From: an uncultured Eubacteriales bacterium
GTDB taxonomy: Bacteria > Bacillota > Clostridia > Oscillospirales > Oscillospiraceae
Length of the DNA: 5,693 nt
Direction: 5' to 3'
Assembly: GCA_900550585.1 (NCBI GenBank)
Contig: URST01000102.1
Coordinates: forward strand, 1 to 5,693
Made by a program: the position numbers and the translations under genes
Part shown: positions 1 to 4,537 of the stretch, piece after piece
Numbering within the stretch: the stretch's first letter is position 1
How the letters are laid out: each line of letters starts with the position of its first letter
Notes under the pieces: generated by a model
What the model saw: only the letters and a program-made list of their open reading frames with translations
What the model was told of the DNA's origin: nothing
Database searches by the model: none

Positions 1-936
1 CAGCAGGACGAGCGCTTCGCGGTGGCCTATATCGGCGATATCAACGGCAGCCTGAGTGATCTGGCGATCCCTCTGAGGGACTGGATCAACGATACGGCGC
101 CGGGACTGTGCGCCCAGTATACCTTCGTTCGGAATATCCCGCAGGAGCGGGTGGTGGGCGACAGCGGAAGCCTGTTCTGCGTGGTACCCCACGACCCCAA
201 CGCCACCGTGGCGGTGAACCGCGTCCGGTGGAACGAGGCGAAGGGCGATTACGATACCGTTGAGGTGCTCTACCGCAGCGAGAGCGGCGAGCCGATCCTG
301 CTGTTTGTCTCCAACGATCTGGGGACTGTCCCCACCGATACCACGGAGCTGCTTTTGACCGACAGTCATCCCGATACCCTGAGCTGGTATCCCATCCCCG
401 GAATAGTGGCGCTACCCTACGACTATGAGAACGACCGGAAGCTGGCCTATGACTTCACCTTTTACTCGCAGGAGGGGAACGACGGCTTCGGCAGCGACAT
501 CGGCTGGACGTGCCCCACAGGCTCCCAGCTGACGCAGGAGATATGGGCGTGGGATGGCAATACGGATAAGCCCGCTCTGGCCACTCTGGAGCTGCACGCC
601 AACAGCAGCCAGGAGGGCGATTGGGGCTCAGCCACCTTCACCTGGTGGTACGAAAGCGACTTCGTCACACCGGAGGAGGTCTATACAGGCGACTGGGGAC
701 TGACCGGCAACGGGGAATACTCCGGTGTGATCATGCTGGATCTGACCCGCACCGGCGGCAAAAGATACACGCCCGGCGAGACGGAACGGATCATCTACGA
801 TAGCTTCATTGTGCAGGTTCCCATGGCCTTTGAGGACTACACCTATCTGTCCATCGACAAGGGACAGCACGGCTCCTATCTGCCCGTTCAGATAGAGCCG
901 GACACGGTACTTTATTTCTATCCCCAGTGGGGGTGA
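1..936 (+). CDS. Unrecognised beta-rich protein, C-terminal part (5' partial)
   Basis: The frame is open from the first base of the window to a TGA stop, so the true start lies upstream. A GTG at 22 is in frame but has no ribosome binding site and need not be the start. The visible 311 residues contain no membrane segment or sorting signal. The first half has alternating hydrophobic/polar stretches and a conserved-looking VVGDSGSLFCVVP segment. The second half is rich in Trp and Tyr (EIWAWDG, TFTWWYES, YTGDWGLTG) with short beta-strand-like runs, like a lipocalin-type or jelly-roll barrel. Three cysteines are visible. I do not recognise the family. The next gene starts 34 bases downstream on the same strand, followed by a pilin-like gene, so an extracytoplasmic role is plausible, but no signal peptide can be seen because the N terminus is missing. 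Function unknown. Confidence 0.8.
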   Translation, partial: QQDERFAVAYIGDINGSLSDLAIPLRDWINDTAPGLCAQYTFVRNIPQERVVGDSGSLFCVVPHDPNATVAVNRVRWNEAKGDYDTVEVLYRSESGEPILLFVSNDLGTVPTDTTELLLTDSHPDTLSWYPIPGIVALPYDYENDRKLAYDFTFYSQEGNDGFGSDIGWTCPTGSQLTQEIWAWDGNTDKPALATLELHANSSQEGDWGSATFTWWYESDFVTPEEVYTGDWGLTGNGEYSGVIMLDLTRTGGKRYTPGETERIIYDSFIVQVPMAFEDYTYLSIDKGQHGSYLPVQIEPDTVLYFYPQWG

Positions 937-956
937 TGCGCGTGCGTGAACACGGG

Positions 957-962
957 AAGGAG
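957..962 (+). promoter_or_regulatory. Ribosome binding site of the 34-residue membrane peptide
   Basis: AAGGAG lies 8 bases before the ATG at 971. It is the main support that this very short frame is translated. Confidence 0.6.
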
Positions 963-970
963 ACGATGCC

Positions 971-1075
971 ATGCGTAAATGCTGGAAAGGGCTGGCGGTG
1001 ATCCTTGGGATCGCGATGGTGGCCTTGGCTTTGTTCACTTGGCGCTGTGTGCGCCGGAAAAATAACGACGAATAA
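971..1075 (+). CDS. Small single-pass membrane protein (34 aa)
   Basis: This short frame reads MRKCWKGLAVILGIAMV and continues through a hydrophobic stretch to a basic and polar tail (RCVRRKNNDE). Residues 7-23 form one predicted membrane helix, flanked by basic residues on both sides. AAGGAG lies 8 bases before the ATG. Its TAA stop overlaps an ATG at 1075 (TAATG), and the GGAGG serving the next gene begins two bases after the stop, so it is tightly linked to the pilin-like gene. It could be a small accessory membrane peptide of the surface protein locus, or simply a leader frame that keeps ribosomes on the message. No family is recognised. The evidence for translation is the binding site, spacing and hydrophobic pattern only. 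Confidence 0.55.
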   Translation: MRKCWKGLAVILGIAMVALALFTWRCVRRKNNDE

Positions 1076-1076
1076 T

Positions 1077-1082
1077 GGAGGT
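1077..1082 (+). promoter_or_regulatory. Ribosome binding site that fixes the pilin start at 1090
   Basis: GGAGGT lies 7 bases before the ATG at 1090. The in-frame ATG at 1075 overlaps this site and would put EVKH in front of the signal peptide, so 1090 is the better start. Confidence 0.8.
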
Positions 1083-1089
1083 AAAACAC

Positions 1090-2220
1090 ATGAAAAGAAG
1101 CAGAAAAACCGTATTCGCCTTGCTGTTGGCCCTGGTCATGACACTGGGTCTGGCAGCCACCGCATGGGCAACGGAGGGCGACGTAACTGTAGGCCTACCG
1201 GATGATTTCATAGAGCAGACTCCTAATGATCCCATGGATCCGTTTGACCTGGAGTATAAGATCCCCTTCACCAAGACGGTAAAGCTGGGCGGCAACACCG
1301 GGCCCGGCACGACGGACTTTACGATTGCGGTGTGTCATGTGGGAGCCCACGACTTGCCCTATTATACGGACGTGACATACACGGCTGCCGTCACCACCAA
1401 CGGCGCGGGCAGCTATAACGGCGAGCTGGTCATCAGCGGCCCGGCGGATAAGGTTGGTGAGTTTTTCAGCGAGGGCTTCTACGTCCGCGAGGTGAATGAT
1501 AACCTTTCGGGATGGACGTATTCCGATGCGGTGTGGTATGTGAGCCGCGAAAGGAAAATCTTCCCCGCCAGGATGGAGACCACAGCCAATGGGGATTTTT
1601 ATGAAGCGATCAACAATGCCGATGCGGAAAGTAAGATGACCTTCGAGAACATCTACACGGAGAATCTTCGTACGGTTGAGATCCCCTTCACCAAGACGGT
1701 AAAGCTGGGCGGCAACACCGGCCCCGGCGAGACTGACTTTACGATTGCGGTGTGTGATGTGAATGCCCATGACTTGTCCTATTATACGGATGTGAAGTAC
1801 ACCGCTGCCGTCACCACTACCGGTGCGGGCGACTATGACGGCAAGCTGATCATCAGCGGCCCGGCGGGGAAGGTCAGTGAGTTTGTCAGCGAGGGCTTCT
1901 ACGTCCGTGAGGTGAACGATGGCCTTCCGAAATGGACGTATTCCGATGCGGTGTGGTATGTGAGCTCCGAAGGGGAGATCTTCCCCGCCAAGATGGAGAA
2001 AACAGACAATGGGGAATTTTATGATGTGATCAACAATGCCGATGCGGTAGGTAAGATGACCTTTGAGAACATTTATACCCGCAACACCTCCTATACTACC
2101 CCCGATGAGAAGCCGATCGCCTCTCCCAAGACCTTTGACGCCGGTGTGGCGCTGTACGGCGTAAGCGCCCTGCTGTCGCTGACCGGAACCGCGCTGGTCA
2201 TCAAGCGCAAGAATGGCTGA
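1090..2220 (+). CDS. Pilin-like cell-surface protein with two isopeptide-type domains and sorting signal
   Basis: This 376-residue exported protein probably stands on the cell surface as an adhesin or pilin subunit. Residues 1-27 are a signal peptide (KRSRK, hydrophobic core, AWA before TEGD). Residues 28-57 are an acidic linker. Two 140-residue units begin at 58 and 198, each starting IPFTKTVKLGGNTGPG and ending TFENIYT. The layout matches FctA/Spy0128-type pilin domains, which crosslink a Lys on the first strand to an Asn on the last with help from a Glu. The likely triads are K62/E134/N187 and K202/E274/N327. The C terminus has SPKTFD (345-350), a hydrophobic stretch (351-371) and KRKNG, a sortase signal of the NPKTxD kind rather than LPxTG. 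No YPK-type polymerisation lysine motif is obvious, so it may be a monomeric adhesin. Each unit has one Cys (82, 222). The family assignment is by pattern, not search. Confidence 0.85.
   Translation: MKRSRKTVFALLLALVMTLGLAATAWATEGDVTVGLPDDFIEQTPNDPMDPFDLEYKIPFTKTVKLGGNTGPGTTDFTIAVCHVGAHDLPYYTDVTYTAAVTTNGAGSYNGELVISGPADKVGEFFSEGFYVREVNDNLSGWTYSDAVWYVSRERKIFPARMETTANGDFYEAINNADAESKMTFENIYTENLRTVEIPFTKTVKLGGNTGPGETDFTIAVCDVNAHDLSYYTDVKYTAAVTTTGAGDYDGKLIISGPAGKVSEFVSEGFYVREVNDGLPKWTYSDAVWYVSSEGEIFPAKMEKTDNGEFYDVINNADAVGKMTFENIYTRNTSYTTPDEKPIASPKTFDAGVALYGVSALLSLTGTALVIKRKNG
1261..2078 (+). repeat. In-frame tandem duplication, 420-bp period, two copies
   Basis: Copy 1 (1261-1658) and copy 2 (1681-2078) align without gaps at an offset of exactly 420 bases. 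By hand count about 51 of 398 positions differ, giving roughly 87% identity. The first 41 bases are identical. Similarity stops abruptly after the TFENIYT codons, so the repeat border coincides with the protein domain border. Confidence 0.95.
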
Positions 2221-2274
2221 TTGACCGATACGCATTTCCTTTGAGAGCAATCTGCAAACACCTCATCTAAAATA

Positions 2275-2315
2275 GCCATAAGGCGGCGGACAAGTGATGT
2301 CCGCCGCCTTATGGC
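2275..2315. terminator. Hairpin terminator between convergent genes
   Basis: A perfect 18-bp stem (2275-2292 with 2298-2315) encloses the loop AGTGA. It lies 54 bases after the pilin-like stop and 33 bases after the lipoprotein stop. On the - strand the stem is followed by TATTTTAG, a short U-rich tract, so it best fits a terminator of the redox operon. On the + strand it is followed by GCGTATCCC with no U tract, so termination there would depend on the strong stem alone. Confidence 0.8.
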
Positions 2316-2348
2316 GCGTATCCCTCCTTGCGGGGAAACCTCTGCTTG

Positions 2349-3293
2349 TCAGTCCATATCGGCGGCGAGCGCCTTGTCGATTTGGGCTTGCAGTGCCTCC
2401 GCCTGCTTCTTTTCCGTAATAGCACCCACGATGGGGTCACCCACGATGTTGCCGTTCCTGTCAACCACATAGGTGGTGGGATAGGCAAAGATGCTGGCGG
2501 TGAACTTGCCTGCCTCTCCATCGGAAGCAAAATACACGTTCTGATAGGTCGCGCCCTTCTTGGCCAGTACATCCTTCGCCTCCGCGATCGCCGATTCATC
2601 GCCGTCCAGCGTGAAGGTGTTGACGCCGATGAGGGCGCCGCCCTTCTCCACAAGCTCCTTGTTCAGCGCATCCAGCTCGCCAAGCTCTCCTACGCAGGGA
2701 TTGCAGGTGGTAAACCAGAAATTCACCACGGTGACGGCGTTGGCAGAAAACAGAGTGCTGCTGTCCACATCGTTTCCGTCCAGATCCTTGCCGGTAAAGG
2801 CGGGAAACTTCTGCGCGGTGCTGCCGTCATCGGGCGGCGTGGTCATGTCGCTGCCCGCTGGTACGCTCATGCCGCCATCCTCTGCGGACGTCCCGGACAA
2901 GCTGGGGAATTTTCCCTCCAATGCGGCCAGCCGGTCCTCGATATTTTTGATTTCCGTGGCTTTTTCCTTCAGCAGCTCGTACTCCTCGTCGGTGAACTGC
3001 TCCTTGGCGGCTTCAATGGTGCTCAGCAGAAATTCGCCGTAGTTTTTGCCGTCCTCCATCATGGCCATGCCCTTGTCGGCGGACAGAAAGACCTTCTCCC
3101 ACAGCTCGGTGTTCTCCGCCTGAATGGCGTTCTCCTGTGCCATCAGCTCATCGTACAGCGCTGCCGCCTCCTCGGCGGTCTGCGGCTCCTTGTCCGTGTC
3201 CTCATTCCTCTCCGCCTGCTTCGCGCCGCAGGCGACCGTACCGGCGGCCAGCACCAGCGCCAGCAGCAGTGTGATGATTTTCTTTACGTTCAT
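2349..3293 (-). CDS. TlpA/thioredoxin-like lipoprotein (thiol-disulfide oxidoreductase)
   Basis: This 314-residue protein is probably lipid-anchored outside the membrane and exchanges thiols and disulfides with exported partners. Residues 1-21 are a lipoprotein signal; TVAC places the lipidated cysteine at 22, a slightly loose lipobox. Residues 38-125 are charged and helix-rich, possibly coiled coil. A low-complexity Ser/Gly/Pro linker follows (131-160). The thioredoxin fold spans about 161-310: KFPAFTGKDLDG as in TlpA/AhpC-type proteins, VVNFWFTTCNPC with active-site cysteines 197 and 200, and the cis-proline at 272 in AYPTTYVVD. The start is the ATG at 3293, with GGAGGG six bases upstream. 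This ATG shares bases with the TGA stop of the 4Fe-4S gene, so translation is probably coupled. It is the last gene of the operon. ResA-like or TlpA-like roles (reduction) are more likely than oxidation given the Fe-S partner, but this is inference. Confidence 0.9.
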   Translation of the reverse strand: MNVKKIITLLLALVLAAGTVACGAKQAERNEDTDKEPQTAEEAAALYDELMAQENAIQAENTELWEKVFLSADKGMAMMEDGKNYGEFLLSTIEAAKEQFTDEEYELLKEKATEIKNIEDRLAALEGKFPSLSGTSAEDGGMSVPAGSDMTTPPDDGSTAQKFPAFTGKDLDGNDVDSSTLFSANAVTVVNFWFTTCNPCVGELGELDALNKELVEKGGALIGVNTFTLDGDESAIAEAKDVLAKKGATYQNVYFASDGEAGKFTASIFAYPTTYVVDRNGNIVGDPIVGAITEKKQAEALQAQIDKALAADMD

Positions 3294-4201
3294 TTTGTTC
3301 CCTCCGTTTTTAATTCATTTGCAGGTTCTTTTTTGCCGTCTCCAAAGCCGTAGCGGAAGCTGACGGCACTGGTGGGACAGGCGCGGACGCACATCCCGCA
3401 GCGGATGCACTCGGTGTGGTTGGGCGTCTTTGTCACGTCCACATCCATCTTGCAGGCTCTGGCGCATTTCCCGCAGGAGACGCATTTGTTCCTGTCTACC
3501 TTCATCTGGAACAGGGATACCCGGTTGAACAGCGCGTAAAACGCACCCAGCGGGCACAGCCACTTGCAGAAGGGCCGGTAAAATACGATACTCAGCACGA
3601 TCACTGCCAGCAGAATACTGAATTTCCAGGTAAACAGGCTGCCCAGCGCCGCCCGGATGCCGGAATTGGCGAGGGACAGCGGAATGGCGCCCTCCAGCAC
3701 GCCCTGGGGGCAGAGGTACTTGCAGAAGAAGGGGTCGCCCATGCCCACGTCGTTCACAAGGAACGCCGGCAGCAGGAAGACCGTCACCAGCAGAACGGCG
3801 TATTTGAGGTATCGCAGCGGCTTCAGCTTTTTTGTAGAGAGCTTCTTCGTGGGGATCTTATGCAGCAGCTCCTGAAACCAGCCGAAGGGACACAGAAAGC
3901 CGCAAATAAAGCGCCCCAGCAGCACGCCCAGCAAAATGAGAAAACCTGTGATATAATAGGAGAAGCTGAACTTGGAAGACCCCACCACTGCCTGAAACGC
4001 TCCGATGGGGCAGGCGCCGGAGGCCGCCGGACAGGAATAGCAGTTCAGCCCCGGCACACAGACGGTCTTCCCTGCCCCCTGATACAGTCCGCCCTTGAGG
4101 AAATTCGGCAGGTGCAGGTTGGTCAATAGGGCTGCCCCCGCCTGTATCCAGCCCCGAAGGCGGGACAGAGCCTGTGATACACTTGAAAACTTTCTACCCA
4201 A
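3290..4201 (-). CDS. NapH/YccM-like membrane 4Fe-4S binding protein
   Basis: This is a polytopic membrane electron carrier of the 4Fe-4S binding-domain class that includes NapH, NosR and YccM. Numbering is from the TTG start (303 residues). An N-terminal Cys-rich patch has cysteines 48, 54, 57 and 64 (CPAASGACPIGA). Membrane segments lie near 83-102, 132-150 and 194-209. CxxxCP motifs sit at 100/104, 160/164 and 212/216. Two ferredoxin-type CxxCxxCxxxC motifs (240-250 and 265-275) form a cytoplasmic double-cluster domain. It probably passes electrons across the membrane to the adjacent CXXC protein or lipoprotein. GGAG (4212-4215) is 10 bases before this TTG. The in-frame GTG at 4210 would add three residues but leaves only one base of spacing. 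The gene overlaps the upstream stop by 8 bases and the downstream start by 4. Confidence 0.9.
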   Translation of the reverse strand: MGRKFSSVSQALSRLRGWIQAGAALLTNLHLPNFLKGGLYQGAGKTVCVPGLNCYSCPAASGACPIGAFQAVVGSSKFSFSYYITGFLILLGVLLGRFICGFLCPFGWFQELLHKIPTKKLSTKKLKPLRYLKYAVLLVTVFLLPAFLVNDVGMGDPFFCKYLCPQGVLEGAIPLSLANSGIRAALGSLFTWKFSILLAVIVLSIVFYRPFCKWLCPLGAFYALFNRVSLFQMKVDRNKCVSCGKCARACKMDVDVTKTPNHTECIRCGMCVRACPTSAVSFRYGFGDGKKEPANELKTEGTK

Positions 4202-4337
4202 TGCCCACACACTCCAGACATAATTTGATGGCCTTGCTCAGCACCGACGCCGCCTCGCCCCGCCAGACGCCGAAGCACAGCATGGCGGCTCCCGCCAGCA
4301 GCAGCGTGACTTGCGCCGCCTTTTTTCCGTGGTTCAA
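4194..4337 (-). CDS. CD1871A-family CXXC motif-containing small membrane protein (47 aa)
   Basis: This short frame starts with TTG. Residues 5-6 are KK, 9-25 form a membrane helix (QVTLLLAGAAMLCFGVW), and the C terminus carries the CXXC motif in KLCLECVGIG. Length, one helix, an RGE segment after it and the terminal CLEC-GIG match what I know as the CD1871A family of Clostridia, whose members often lie beside a 4Fe-4S protein and a thioredoxin-like protein, exactly as here. By the positive-inside rule the N terminus is cytoplasmic and the CXXC is outside, where it could meet the lipoprotein. The binding site is AGGAAGGG, 9 bases before the TTG. An ATG at 4344 in another frame has a competing start but encodes a Gly/Arg-rich frame that runs into the next gene, so it is rejected. 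Function is not established. Confidence 0.82.
   Translation of the reverse strand: MNHGKKAAQVTLLLAGAAMLCFGVWRGEAASVLSKAIKLCLECVGIG
4212..4215 (-). promoter_or_regulatory. Ribosome binding site deciding the 4Fe-4S start
   Basis: GGAG, read on the - strand, is 10 bases before the TTG at 4201 and 1 base before the GTG at 4210. The site lies inside the end of the CXXC gene, consistent with coupled translation. Confidence 0.5.
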
Positions 4338-4370
4338 TTTTCATCACCCTTCCTGTTTTCTGCCGCCATC

Positions 4371-4400
4371 ATAGTACAAAAGAGTTAAAGTCTCTGTTAA
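4371..4400 (-). promoter_or_regulatory. Probable promoter of the redox operon
   Basis: On the - strand TTAACA (4400-4395) is one mismatch from the -35 consensus. It is 18 bases from TACTAT (4376-4371), a two-mismatch -10; TATGAT at 4373-4368 is an overlapping alternative with a poorer spacer. Transcription would start near 4364, giving a leader of about 27 bases before the TTG at 4337. A repeat of TTAAC 12 bases downstream of the -35 suggests control by a DNA-binding regulator. Confidence 0.45.
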
Positions 4401-4433
4401 GAACGAAAATTTTGCGCAAACATTATTTGCTTT

Positions 4434-4442
4434 TGCGATAAT
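4434..4442 (+). promoter_or_regulatory. Possible extended -10 promoter of the serine recombinase
   Basis: TGCGATAAT has the TGn extension plus GATAAT, one mismatch from the -10 consensus. There is no good -35 at 17 bases, though TTGCGC (4413-4418) lies about 18-19 bases upstream. Transcription from here would give a leader of about 90 bases before the ATG at 4538. Confidence 0.35.
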
Positions 4443-4483
4443 AATGAACAAGGTGGAATTTTATCATCGCCCCGCTGGAGATG

Positions 4484-4503
4484 CAAGGCTTCGGCCGTGT
4501 TTT
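4484..4503 (+). terminator. Weak UUCG hairpin followed by TTTT in the recombinase leader
   Basis: CAAGGC, a TTCG loop and GCCGTG form a six-pair stem with one mismatch, followed by TTTT. It could be a small attenuator in the recombinase leader. The stem is short, so the call is tentative. Confidence 0.25.
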
Positions 4504-4537
4504 CTATCAAGCTTACGAAACGACATGAGGTGCCGTT

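Noticed and set aside
157..171. GDSGS resembling the GDSGG motif of chymotrypsin-type proteases
   Set aside because: No matching His/Asp context is visible, the motif lacks the second Gly-Pro, and the surrounding sequence does not look like that fold.
936..1001. 21-codon frame starting at the TGATG after the first gene
   Set aside because: It has no ribosome binding site and no recognisable content, and it overlaps the better-supported 34-codon membrane frame.
1261..2078. Tandem repeat considered as a CRISPR-like or satellite array
   Set aside because: There are only two long copies, both coding in frame and matching protein domain borders.
1195..2250. 351-codon open frame antisense to the pilin-like gene
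   Set aside because: It mirrors the tandem repeat of the + strand gene, has no signal, domain or binding site, and is Arg/Gly/His-rich as expected of a GC-rich shadow frame.
2328..3353. 341-codon open frame on the + strand over the lipoprotein gene
   Set aside because: The opposite strand has a lipobox, CNPC active site, ribosome binding site and operon overlap; this frame has none of these.
3416..4129. 237-codon + strand frame over the 4Fe-4S gene
   Set aside because: It is the antisense of clear Fe-S motifs and membrane segments, and its Gln/His/Arg-rich composition is typical of a shadow.
4123..4347. 74-codon - strand frame starting at GTG 4347 or ATG 4344
   Set aside because: Its product is a Gly/Arg/His-rich composition with no helix; the overlapping TTG frame encodes a recognisable CXXC membrane protein instead.
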